Assembly (NCBI GenBank): GCA_964586765.1
Contig: CAZPHN010000007.1
Location: 14,772-78,771, forward strand
From: UBA3263 sp964586765
GTDB lineage: Bacteria; Bacteroidota; Bacteroidia; Bacteroidales; Muribaculaceae
DNA: 64,000 bases
Direction: 5' to 3'
The notes beneath the pieces are model-generated. The model was not told the origin of the DNA. It saw only the letters and a list, made by a program, of their open reading frames with translations, and made no database searches. The position numbers and the translations under genes were made by a program. Positions 17,865-26,466 of this stretch are shown piece after piece (the first letter of the stretch is position 1; each line of letters starts with the position of its first letter).

Positions 17865-18941
17865 TTAGAAAAGTCGGGGCTCGGGCGGAGGAGGCGGTGT
17901 TTTCCCGAGGTGTTGGTAGGCAAGTAGAGTCACCTCACGTCCGCGGGGTGTACGTTTGATAAATCCCTGCTGAATCAGATAAGGCTCAAAGACATCCTCG
18001 ACAGTGCCGGCATCTTCCCCAATGGCTGTGGCAATAGTGGTCAGACCAACTGGACCGCCGTTGAACTTGTCGATAATTGTACGGAGAATCTTATTGTCAA
18101 TCTCGTCGAGCCCGAAACGGTCAATATTGAGTGCCTCGAGCGCAAATCGGGCAATTTCGGCGTCAATGGCACCGGAACCCTTCACCATAGCGAAATCGCG
18201 GACCCGGCGCAGCAGGGAATTTGCTATTCGCGGCGTTCCGCGTGAGCGCATTGCCAGTTCATGGGCAGCCTCGGCACTGCAACGGATATTGAGCAGACCG
18301 GCAGAGCGGAGAATAATGCGTTCAAGAGTGGGATGGTCATAATGCTCAAGATGGAACGGCACACCGAAACGCGCTCTCAGCGGCGACGTGAGCAATCCGG
18401 AGCGTGTCGTTGCGCCAATCAGCGTAAACGGGCTTAGAGTCAGCTGAACGGAGCGTGCGCCGGGTCCCTTGTCAATCATTATGTCAATTTTATAATCCTC
18501 CATGGCGGAATAGAGATACTCCTCCACTATGGGACTCAAACGGTGAATCTCATCGATGAAAAGCACATCGTTTTCCTCAAGCGAGGTCAGAATACCGGCA
18601 AGGTCGCCGGGTTTGTCAAGCACAGGACCGGAAGTTACCTTGAACCCCACGCCAAGTTCATTGGCAATAATGGCGGCAAGAGTAGTCTTTCCGAGTCCCG
18701 GAGGTCCGTAAAGAAGAGTATGGTCGAGGGCCTCATGACGCATACGGGCGGCAGCGACGAAAACTTTAAGGTTTTCAACAATGCGCTCCTGTCCGTTAAA
18801 CGAGTCAAATCCGGTAGGTCGGAGTGCTTTTTCGACCACCCGGTCAGACTCACTACGAGGACGCCTGACGGCCTCGGATCGGATATCGAGGTCGTCAGGC
18901 TCCAAATCGGGTTGAATATCGGCGTTTTTCTTCTTCGCCAT
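17865..18941 (-). CDS. ruvB: Holliday junction branch-migration ATPase RuvB
   Basis: Motor of the RuvAB complex, which moves Holliday junctions. The 358-residue protein has Walker A GPPGLGKTT (about residues 79-87), Walker B LFIDEIHRLS (about residues 127-136), sensor ATTRSG (about residues 178-183) and the C-terminal winged helix ending TPRGREVTLLAY. A ~35-residue acidic N-terminal extension is longer than in E. coli. The partner nuclease RuvC is coded at 50686 in this window; ruvA is not seen. The ROK kinase gene upstream ends 6 nt before the ruvB start, so the two may share a transcript. Confidence 0.96.
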   Translation of the reverse strand: MAKKKNADIQPDLEPDDLDIRSEAVRRPRSESDRVVEKALRPTGFDSFNGQERIVENLKVFVAAARMRHEALDHTLLYGPPGLGKTTLAAIIANELGVGFKVTSGPVLDKPGDLAGILTSLEENDVLFIDEIHRLSPIVEEYLYSAMEDYKIDIMIDKGPGARSVQLTLSPFTLIGATTRSGLLTSPLRARFGVPFHLEHYDHPTLERIILRSAGLLNIRCSAEAAHELAMRSRGTPRIANSLLRRVRDFAMVKGSGAIDAEIARFALEALNIDRFGLDEIDNKILRTIIDKFNGGPVGLTTIATAIGEDAGTVEDVFEPYLIQQGFIKRTPRGREVTLLAYQHLGKTPPPPPEPRLF

Positions 18942-18947
18942 TAATCA

Positions 18948-19952
18948 TCAATTGTTTATTGCAACTCCGCCGTTCTTTTCAGCTTCATTCTGGATGCGCT
19001 GGGCTTCCCAGCCGAGAGCTGAAGCACCGAGCACGGCAGCATCTGCCTCCTTAAGTTCGGAGGGGATAATCTTAATGTCGCGCTGGAATTTAAGGCAGTT
19101 GGCGCGATAAGCCTCGCGCATGGGCTTGAAGAGCATCTCACCAGCCTTTGCAAGACCGCCGAAAATGATGAAAGCCTCGGGCGAAGAGAATGTAGCGAAA
19201 TCGGCAAGAGCCTCGCCGAGTACGCGTCCGGTGAATTCAAACACGCTCTGGGCGATAGGATCACCTGCAACGGCTGCGTCATAGACATCCTTTGAGGTCA
19301 AATCGCCGGAAGGAATATTGCGCAGCAGCGAGGGTACGGAAGGCGATGCGTCAAGGAACTCGAGTGCGGAGCGAACCACACCGGTTGCCGAGCAGTAAGT
19401 TTCAAGACAACCGTTACGACCACAACCGCAAGGACGACCACCGCGACGGGAGATAACATGACCAAGCTCACCGGCAAGTCCGTCAGCACCATAAATCATC
19501 TGTCCGTTAGCGACAATGCCGGAGCCAACGCCGGTGCCGAGTGTAATCATGATGAAATCCTTCATACCGCGGGCGGCACCATAAGTCATTTCGCCGATAG
19601 CGGCTGCATTGGCGTCGTTAGTCACCGCAACGGGAATACCGAACTTGGAGCGCAGGCTCTCAGCGAGAGGTAGCGAACCATGCCAGATAAGGTTAGCGGC
19701 ATTGTCGATAGTGCCGGTATAGAAGTTGGCGTTAGGTGCGCCAACACCGATACCGCCTACTTTGCCTTCGGCATCGGCTTTTTTAATCATTTTAGACGCT
19801 TCAACGTAGATTTCGTTGATATACTCTTCGAAAACGGGATGTTGAGCTGTTTTGATTGCGCCGGAAGCAATTACTGTGCCACGGGCATCAACAAGACCAA
19901 AGACGGTATTGGTTCCGCCTATGTCAATTCCGAGAACATAAGGTTTATTCAT
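18948..19952 (-). CDS. ROK family sugar kinase (glucokinase/RokA type)
   Basis: Phosphorylates hexoses with ATP. The 334-residue protein starts with the ATP-binding GIDIGGTNTVFGLV (about residues 8-21), has the catalytic-Asp motif VTNDANAAAIGE (about residues 109-120), and the ROK zinc motif CGCGRNGCLETYCS (about residues 175-188). There is no N-terminal helix-turn-helix, so it is an enzyme rather than a ROK repressor. In B. fragilis RokA phosphorylates the GlcNAc made from sialic acid; the nan genes lie 4.4 kb away here, so GlcNAc is a likely substrate beside glucose. The gene lies between the dehydrogenase gene and ruvB. Confidence 0.92.
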   Translation of the reverse strand: MNKPYVLGIDIGGTNTVFGLVDARGTVIASGAIKTAQHPVFEEYINEIYVEASKMIKKADAEGKVGGIGVGAPNANFYTGTIDNAANLIWHGSLPLAESLRSKFGIPVAVTNDANAAAIGEMTYGAARGMKDFIMITLGTGVGSGIVANGQMIYGADGLAGELGHVISRRGGRPCGCGRNGCLETYCSATGVVRSALEFLDASPSVPSLLRNIPSGDLTSKDVYDAAVAGDPIAQSVFEFTGRVLGEALADFATFSSPEAFIIFGGLAKAGEMLFKPMREAYRANCLKFQRDIKIIPSELKEADAAVLGASALGWEAQRIQNEAEKNGGVAINN

Positions 19953-19985
19953 GGTTAAGTGGGTTTAGGGTTTATTGTTTAGGGT

Positions 19986-21209
19986 TTAGAGTTTGTCGAC
20001 TTCGAGGTCGCCGTTGAGGACTTCTTCCCAAGGCAGACCATTGATAGCAAGCTGTTCGAGGAACGGGTCCGGGTCAAACTCTTCGACGTTACGGACACCC
20101 TTCAGGTTCCACTTGCCGGTAAGGAACATCATTGCGCCAACCATTGCGGGCACACCGGTAGTATAGCTGACAGCCTGCATGCCGGTTTCGCGATAAGCCG
20201 CCTCATGGCTACAGTTATTGAAAATGTAGTAGGTAAGCGGCTTGCCTTCCTTGTCAAGACCGGAAATACGGCAGCCAATGGAGGTTTCGCCGTGATAGTT
20301 CTCGCCAAGGTCCTGAGGATTGGGCAGAACGGCCTTGAGGAACTGCAGAGGAACAATCTTGGTTCCGTTATAGTCAACCTCATCAATGCGCGCCATACCG
20401 ATATTCTGGATTACACGAAGGTGAGTCAGATATTCCTGACCGAAAGTCATCCAGAAGCGCGCGCGCTTGATTGTGGGGAAATTCTGAACCAGACTCTCCA
20501 GTTCTTCATGATAAAGCAGATATGAGTCGCGTGCGCCGATACGCGGATAGGTCAGCGAGCCATGGATTTCGAGCGGCTTGGTGGTAACCCACTCGCCGTC
20601 CTGCCAGTAACGTCCGTTCTGGGTGATTTCGCGAATGTTGATTTCCGGATTGAAGTTTGTGGCAAAAGCCTTGCCATGGTCGCCGGCGTTGCAGTCAACA
20701 ATATCAAGATACTCCATCTTGCTGAAATGATGCTTGGCGGCATAAGCGGTAAAGACGCCGCTGACACCCGGGTCAAAACCACATCCGAGAATAGCGGTCA
20801 GACCCGCCTTTTCGAAGCGTTCGCGGTAAGCCCACTGCCAAGAGTACTCGAAATGAGCCACGTCCTTGGGTTCATAGTTGGCAGTATCAAGATAATTGAC
20901 ACCACACTGCAGGCAAGCCTCCATAATAGCGAGGTCCTGATAAGGAAGGGCAAGGTTGATTACAAGCTCCGGCTTATGGCGATGGAGCAGGTCGACGATT
21001 TCCTCGACAGAGTCGGCATCAACGCGGTCGGTGACAATTTTCGGTGCCTGAGGTACAGCACGACGAATAGCCTCAGCCACGGCGTCACACTTACTCTTAG
21101 TACGCGAGGCGATGCAGATTTCGGGTCCGAATACTTCGGGGTGCTGTGCGCATTTATGGGCGGCAACCGTGCCGACACCACCACAGCCAATGATAACTAC
21201 TTTTGCCAT
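19986..21209 (-). CDS. Saccharopine-dehydrogenase family enzyme, probable carboxynorspermidine/carboxyspermidine dehydrogenase
   Basis: A 407-residue protein that begins with the Rossmann motif VVIIGCGGVGTVAAHKCA and continues with GCGFDPGVSGVF (about residues 142-153). Length and overall pattern match the Bacteroidetes enzymes annotated as carboxynorspermidine synthase, which join aspartate semialdehyde to a diamine with NAD(P)H in the alternative spermidine pathway. The companion decarboxylase is not in this window. Lysine metabolism (saccharopine type) is the other possibility, but the family form favours polyamine synthesis. It sits between the ROK kinase gene and panB on the same strand; 33 bp with GTTTAGGGTTTA-like repeats separate it from the kinase. 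Confidence 0.8.
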   Translation of the reverse strand: MAKVVIIGCGGVGTVAAHKCAQHPEVFGPEICIASRTKSKCDAVAEAIRRAVPQAPKIVTDRVDADSVEEIVDLLHRHKPELVINLALPYQDLAIMEACLQCGVNYLDTANYEPKDVAHFEYSWQWAYRERFEKAGLTAILGCGFDPGVSGVFTAYAAKHHFSKMEYLDIVDCNAGDHGKAFATNFNPEINIREITQNGRYWQDGEWVTTKPLEIHGSLTYPRIGARDSYLLYHEELESLVQNFPTIKRARFWMTFGQEYLTHLRVIQNIGMARIDEVDYNGTKIVPLQFLKAVLPNPQDLGENYHGETSIGCRISGLDKEGKPLTYYIFNNCSHEAAYRETGMQAVSYTTGVPAMVGAMMFLTGKWNLKGVRNVEEFDPDPFLEQLAINGLPWEEVLNGDLEVDKL

Positions 21210-21226
21210 TTTATAGTGAGAGGGGA

Positions 21227-22048
21227 TTAATATTGTTCGTCGGGATTAGGGAAAGAGACTGATTTTACGTCAGAAACGTAATTGCCCACGGCTTCCTTGA
21301 TAACATTGCCTACTTCGGCATAACGGCGAAGGAACTTGGGCGAGAAACCCTGATTGATACCGAGCATGTCCTGCATTACAAGGACCTGACCGTCAGTACC
21401 GGAGCCGGCACCTATGCCTATGGTCGGCACATGAAGCATCTGCGATACCTCGGTAGCGAGCTGGGCGGGAATTTTTTCAAACACGATAGCAAAACATCCG
21501 GCTTCCTGAAGCTTCAGGGCATCAGACTTGAGCTTTGCAGCCTCAGCCTCGGATTTAGCACGCACGTTATATGTGCCGAACTGATTGATTGACTGCGGAG
21601 TCAGACCGAGATGTCCCATTACGGGAATACCGGCGTCAACTATACGCTTTACGCTTTCAAGGATTTCCTCGCCGCCTTCAATCTTCACAGCCTCGGCTCC
21701 GCTTTCCTTCAGTACGCGGATTGCGCTGTCAAGGGCACGCTTGGAATCACCCTGATATGAGCCGAACGGAAGGTCACATACCACAAAGGCACGCTTTACG
21801 CCACGAACCACACATGAGGCATGATAAATCATCTCATCAAGAGTGATAGGCAAGGTGGTAGAATAGCCCGCCATGACATTGGCGGCGGAATCACCTACCA
21901 GAATCACATCAATTCCAGCCTCATCAATGAGTTTAGCCATTGAAAAGTCATAGGCGGTAAGCATGGCGATTTTTTCGCCGTTCGCCTTCATCTGCGCAAG
22001 TCTTACGGTGGTAACTTTGCGCTTATCGTCAGTTGTGTTTGTTGACAT
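21227..22048 (-). CDS. panB: 3-methyl-2-oxobutanoate hydroxymethyltransferase
   Basis: First committed step to pantothenate and CoA: transfers a hydroxymethyl group from methylene-tetrahydrofolate to ketoisovalerate. The 273-residue protein has the typical MLTAYDFSMAKLIDEAGID (about residues 28-46), GDSAANVMAGY with the metal-binding Asp (about residues 51-61), GHLGLTPQSIN (about residues 145-155) and the catalytic-Glu region IVFEKIPAQLA (about residues 186-196). ATG 22048 is used because upstream in-frame codons would extend it into the 5'-nucleotidase coding region. It starts only 4 nt after the 5'-nucleotidase stop, so the two form an operon. Confidence 0.95.
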   Translation of the reverse strand: MSTNTTDDKRKVTTVRLAQMKANGEKIAMLTAYDFSMAKLIDEAGIDVILVGDSAANVMAGYSTTLPITLDEMIYHASCVVRGVKRAFVVCDLPFGSYQGDSKRALDSAIRVLKESGAEAVKIEGGEEILESVKRIVDAGIPVMGHLGLTPQSINQFGTYNVRAKSEAEAAKLKSDALKLQEAGCFAIVFEKIPAQLATEVSQMLHVPTIGIGAGSGTDGQVLVMQDMLGINQGFSPKFLRRYAEVGNVIKEAVGNYVSDVKSVSFPNPDEQY

Positions 22049-22052
22049 TGTC

Positions 22053-23480
22053 TTATTTGATAATCGGGTTTTCTTTAAGATAGTCGAGAAGGTCCTCGTA
22101 TGCAATTTTGGGCGATACAGCAACAATATCGCCGCGTGTAAGCGGAGTCATGTAGTCTCCACCATTGGCAAGATAGTCAATGGTTGCTATGCGGTATGTG
22201 CGCTCAGGGTTAATCTTCGAGTCACGGATAAGTCCAACGGCAATATCGCCTCCGCGTGCGTCCATCACCTCAAAGGCGTCAATCAAGTCCTGACCTTTCA
22301 GGTCGAGGATTACGATGCGGTTATTGAAGGGCATCATGTCAATAGCCGCACCCTCGGTCAGCGGTCCGGGATTCCATGTAACGCGCAGTCCGCCCTTATT
22401 TGAAATCGCTCCATCGACACCCGCGGCAAGGCGGGAGCCTCGGTCAAGGACAAAATTACCGGCAAACTGCCACATCCGCTCAGACTTGTTGTTGAGCGGC
22501 TCATCCGTCTCAATCCGCGCCACCTCACGGGCGTAAAGCGAATCAACTCCCGTACGATAGGTATCTATTTTCTTCATTAACTCTTCATCGCGTCGCGAAT
22601 CGAGGCGGGAGTCAACCGGAATGAGTCTTTCGGTAACATCGCCAGTCTTAAGGTTGATTTTAGCCTCACCGAGGTAGCGACCGAATTTACCGGTTTGAGT
22701 AATGATTACGGGTTTGCCGTCAGCATCCACCACCTTTTCGGCAGGATCAAGCAGAGTATGGCTGTGGGCTCCGATAATCAGATTGATGCCCGATGTCTGT
22801 TCGGCAAGCTGACGGTCACCGAAAAGGGTGGGATTTTCATCCGAGCCGGCATAGCCAATATGAGTGACCGCTACCACGTAGTCAACATTCTCCTCATTGC
22901 GAAGGCGGTCTATGGTTTTCTGGGCAGACTCACGCCACGGAAGGAATGTCACTCCGTCATAATTGCCTTCGGAAATCATGCCGCTCGGATTCAGGTTGAC
23001 TGCAAAAAAGCCAATTTTCTTGTCTCCGGCTTCCTTAATATAATAAGGCATGAATTTTTCGGCAAGCAAAGAGTCGGAAAACTCATAATTCGACGCAAGG
23101 AGAGTGGTTTTTGAGCGTGAAAGCATATTTTTCAGTCCCTCCATGCCGTTATCGAACTCATGATTGCCCAAAATCTGGATATCATAGCCAAGGTCGTTGA
23201 GCATTTCCTGCTCGACTTCGCCCTTGAACAGATGGAAATACAGAGTACCCTGCACAATATCTCCGGCGTCAACGACAACAGCATCGGGATGTTCGGCGCG
23301 TATACTGTCAATAAGAACCTTTCGGCGAGCCACACCGCCCAATCCGGTTGCAACTTCCGGATCAATCATACTGTGGGTATCATTCGTATGGATAATAACT
23401 AACTCCTCCGACCCGGAAGTCGAAGTGCAAGCTGTCAGCCCTACAAAGAAAGCCAAGCTGAGAATTTTGGTCAGTTTCAT
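22053..23480 (-). CDS. Lipoprotein 5'-nucleotidase / UshA-like metallophosphatase
   Basis: Hydrolyses nucleotides or related phosphate esters outside the cytoplasm. The product (475 residues) has a lipoprotein signal (LAFFVGLTAC, about residues 9-18), then the metallophosphatase motifs IIHTNDTHSMID (about residues 29-40), DAGDIVQG (about residues 71-78), LGNHEFDNG (about residues 103-111) and IIGAHSHTLL. The C-terminal 5'-nucleotidase domain includes NKGGLRV (about residues 360-366) and ANGGDYM (about residues 437-443). Both domains are in one chain; in many Bacteroides they are two genes. The ATG at 23480 places the lipobox correctly. Confidence 0.92.
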   Translation of the reverse strand: MKLTKILSLAFFVGLTACTSTSGSEELVIIHTNDTHSMIDPEVATGLGGVARRKVLIDSIRAEHPDAVVVDAGDIVQGTLYFHLFKGEVEQEMLNDLGYDIQILGNHEFDNGMEGLKNMLSRSKTTLLASNYEFSDSLLAEKFMPYYIKEAGDKKIGFFAVNLNPSGMISEGNYDGVTFLPWRESAQKTIDRLRNEENVDYVVAVTHIGYAGSDENPTLFGDRQLAEQTSGINLIIGAHSHTLLDPAEKVVDADGKPVIITQTGKFGRYLGEAKINLKTGDVTERLIPVDSRLDSRRDEELMKKIDTYRTGVDSLYAREVARIETDEPLNNKSERMWQFAGNFVLDRGSRLAAGVDGAISNKGGLRVTWNPGPLTEGAAIDMMPFNNRIVILDLKGQDLIDAFEVMDARGGDIAVGLIRDSKINPERTYRIATIDYLANGGDYMTPLTRGDIVAVSPKIAYEDLLDYLKENPIIK

Positions 23481-23486
23481 ATAGCG

Positions 23487-23494
23487 CAAAGTTA
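23487..23494 (-). promoter_or_regulatory. -7 box of the 5'-nucleotidase gene
   Basis: On the minus strand TAACTTTG, only 6 nt before the ATG at 23480, which predicts a message with almost no leader. A -33 TTTG is not evident. Confidence 0.45.
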
Positions 23495-23550
23495 CGAAAA
23501 AATTACGATTTTACAATAAAAGTATAAATTGGTGCGTTTTTCATGTGATT

Positions 23551-26406
23551 ATGCATAAGTTTTTACGCTTTTTCGTACCGATGTTGCTCATTGGTCTTTT
23601 AGGGTCGTGTTCTGCAAGAAAGAATACGGCCGCCACGCGTAAATATCAAGCATTCATCACCCGCTACAATATATATTATAATGGTGATGAACACTATAAG
23701 GAAACCCTCAAGGATATGGAGCGGAAATATGAGGATGACTATACCGACCTCCTGTTTCCCCACCCCGCCGAGGCAAAATCAAACCCAAAATCGCCTCAGC
23801 CGTCGGGCGACTTCACCCGCTCGATTGAGAAAGCGCAGAAGGCAATCCAGCTTCGCTCCATAAAGAAACGCCCCAAGCGGAAAAGCGGCAAAGTGAGCGA
23901 TGAATACAAACAATGGCTCAAACGCGAAGAATTCAACCCGTTTCTCCATAATGCGTGGATGATGATGGGACGTTCCCAATACCTTAACGGTGATTTTTCA
24001 GGCGCAGCCGCTACTTTTTATTATATTTCGCGTCATTTTTCTTGGCTACCCGAAACGGTAACCGAAGCTCAGCTATGGCAAGCTCGCAGCTATGTGGCGT
24101 TTGACTGGATTAACGAAGCGGAAACAATCCTTAAGCGTATCAAACCGGAACGGCTGACCAACTCGACCCTGCGTAACCTCTATGATTTTGTCGAGGCGGA
24201 TATCGCCATTCATCGCAAGGATTATGCGGCGGCAATTCCCGCGCTCCGACGCGCTATCAAATCGGCAAAAGGCGCGCAGAAAACACGTCTGCAATATCTT
24301 TTGGGACAATGCCTGTCACGCGAGGGGCAGCGCGAAGAAGCCTACAAAGCTTTCAAGGCGGCAGCAGCCGGTGGCGGAACTACCTATCGCACGCGCCTTA
24401 ACGCCCGCATTGCCCAGAGCGAGGTTTACTCAGGAAAAGACATCGAGCCGGAAATCAAAGCTCTCAAGCGAATGACCTCGCTCGACCGTAACAAGAAATA
24501 TCTTGACCAGATATATTATGCCATAGGCAACCTCTACCTGAGTCGAGGAGACACGGCGCGCGCCATCGAAAATTACGTACTTGCGTCAGAGAAATCCGAA
24601 CGCAAAGGCATCGAGTGTGCCATCAACGACGCCACACTCGGTCAACTTTACTACGAACAGGGAAAATACGACATGGCGCAGCCCCCGTTGAGCCGGGCGG
24701 TGCCTTTGCTTCCGGAAACATATCCAAATTATTCGCAGCTAAAACGTCGTTCAGATGTTCTCGACGAACTGTCTATCTATTCCCATAACGTAACCCTTCA
24801 GGACTCCCTTCTACGCCTAAGCGAAAAGCCGGAGGAAGAACAGCTCAAAATCATCAATAAGATTATCGATGAGTTGGTCAAACAGGAAAAGGAGCAGGAA
24901 GAAGAGGCACTCCGAGCCGAACATGAAGCCGCAAACAGCGGCAACAACGTAAGTGCCGGAGCTAATGCGCCAACTCAATTCCAGATGGGATCAACCGATG
25001 ACTCATGGTACTTCTACAATACTGCCACCGTAGCATCCGGACGCACAGAGTTCCAGCGTCGCTGGGGTTCGCGAAAACTCGAGGACGATTGGCGTCGCCG
25101 AAACAAATCATCTTTCTCATTCGATGATTTCAACTCCGAGGACTCTGATGACTCTAAGGACTCTGATGACTCCGAGCTCTCCGAGAACTCCGAGAGCCCC
25201 GAAAAACCTGATGCAGACCCAGAAGCAGCAAAGCGCGCGTCAGACCCCCACTATCCTGAATATTACCTTGCACAGATTCCTAAAACCGAAGAGGACAAGC
25301 AAACTGCCCACGAAGTAATTCAGGAAGGTCTTTATACCATGGGCTCAATCCTAAAAGATAAACTTGAGGACTTCGGAGCCGCCCGAAAGGAATGGAATCG
25401 CCTTCTTTCCGACTACCCTGACAACGTTTATCGACTTGACGTATACTATAACCTCTATATCATGCTGATGCGTCTCGGACAGACCGCAGAGGCGGAACAT
25501 TGGCGGCAGCTTATTATCAACGACTTTCCTGAAAGCAAATATGGCGTTGCCCTACTCGACCCGGACTATATCCAGCGTCTGAGGGAAATGCCTGCCGCCC
25601 AACGTGAAATGTACGAGCAGGCTTACGCGGCGTATCTTGCCAACGACAATCAGGTTGTACACCGGATTTATCAGGAAATGATGAAAAAATATCCTGTCAG
25701 CGACGCTATGCCCAAGTTTATGTTCCTCCATGCGCTCGCTTATGTCACTGAATCTGACTCCGAGTCGTTCAACTCTACCCTCCGCGAACTGCTTGAGCGT
25801 TATCCGGACACAGATCTCACGCCTATGGCATCGGCAATGCTCAAAGGGATGGCTCAGGGTCGAAAACTCAACGAAGGGTCGACCAACACACGCTCCATGC
25901 TTTGGGATATCCGGTTGATAACCCAACGCCCCGAGGGCGAAGAAGGCGAGGATGCGGACACCAAGGCTGAATTTGAGTTTAATGATGCTGACCCGCAATA
26001 TCTTGTGCTCGTATATCCGACCGACAGCGTCAATGCCAATGAACTGCTCTACAATGTGGCGCGCCATAACTTCAATTCCTTCACGGTGCGCGACTATGAC
26101 CTCGAACAGCTTACGTTCGGCGGACTCGGAATGCTCCTTATCAAGGGTTTCGACAATCTTACGGATGCCGAAACCTACCGGACGCTCCTCGGACGCTCCG
26201 AAATCATGACACTTCCGGCGGATGTCACACCTATAATAATAAGCGTCTATAACTTTGACCAGCTTATTAACTCTGGAAGCAGCTTTGAAGATTATTTCCG
26301 TGCCGCGTCCGACGCATCGCTTGATGCCACGGAAGATGCCGTCATCGGCGCGGAAGAAAGCAATGAAGTTCCGGAGCCGGAAGAAACGTCCGATGACGAG
26401 GAGTAA
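23551..26406 (+). CDS. porW: Type IX secretion lipoprotein PorW/SprE-like (TPR protein)
   Basis: Component needed for type IX secretion and, in gliding species, motility. The 951-residue protein begins with a lipoprotein signal ending LIGLLGSCSARKNTAATRK, then TRYNIYYNGDEHYKE (about residues 37-51), which is typical of PorW/SprE. Several tetratricopeptide-like helical repeats follow (about residues 140-420). A very acidic Ser/Asp/Glu linker (about residues 525-560) comes before a second helical domain and an acidic C-terminus. ATG 23551 is preferred over a GTG two codons earlier. Cargo proteins with C-terminal sorting domains are coded at 291, 14764, 33489 and 38775. The gene is divergent from the 5'-nucleotidase gene. 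Confidence 0.88.
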   Translation: MHKFLRFFVPMLLIGLLGSCSARKNTAATRKYQAFITRYNIYYNGDEHYKETLKDMERKYEDDYTDLLFPHPAEAKSNPKSPQPSGDFTRSIEKAQKAIQLRSIKKRPKRKSGKVSDEYKQWLKREEFNPFLHNAWMMMGRSQYLNGDFSGAAATFYYISRHFSWLPETVTEAQLWQARSYVAFDWINEAETILKRIKPERLTNSTLRNLYDFVEADIAIHRKDYAAAIPALRRAIKSAKGAQKTRLQYLLGQCLSREGQREEAYKAFKAAAAGGGTTYRTRLNARIAQSEVYSGKDIEPEIKALKRMTSLDRNKKYLDQIYYAIGNLYLSRGDTARAIENYVLASEKSERKGIECAINDATLGQLYYEQGKYDMAQPPLSRAVPLLPETYPNYSQLKRRSDVLDELSIYSHNVTLQDSLLRLSEKPEEEQLKIINKIIDELVKQEKEQEEEALRAEHEAANSGNNVSAGANAPTQFQMGSTDDSWYFYNTATVASGRTEFQRRWGSRKLEDDWRRRNKSSFSFDDFNSEDSDDSKDSDDSELSENSESPEKPDADPEAAKRASDPHYPEYYLAQIPKTEEDKQTAHEVIQEGLYTMGSILKDKLEDFGAARKEWNRLLSDYPDNVYRLDVYYNLYIMLMRLGQTAEAEHWRQLIINDFPESKYGVALLDPDYIQRLREMPAAQREMYEQAYAAYLANDNQVVHRIYQEMMKKYPVSDAMPKFMFLHALAYVTESDSESFNSTLRELLERYPDTDLTPMASAMLKGMAQGRKLNEGSTNTRSMLWDIRLITQRPEGEEGEDADTKAEFEFNDADPQYLVLVYPTDSVNANELLYNVARHNFNSFTVRDYDLEQLTFGGLGMLLIKGFDNLTDAETYRTLLGRSEIMTLPADVTPIIISVYNFDQLINSGSSFEDYFRAASDASLDATEDAVIGAEESNEVPEPEETSDDEE

Positions 26407-26409
26407 GTT

Positions 26410-26440
26410 TTTGTAAGTAGCGGATTTTTTCGTAAATTTG
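26410..26440 (+). promoter_or_regulatory. Promoter of proS
   Basis: TTTG (26410-26413), 19 nt, TAAATTTG (26433-26440). The ATG is at 26467, so a short leader of about 20 nt is expected. Confidence 0.7.
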
Positions 26441-26466
26441 CGCCATAATTAAAATAACAACCAATT

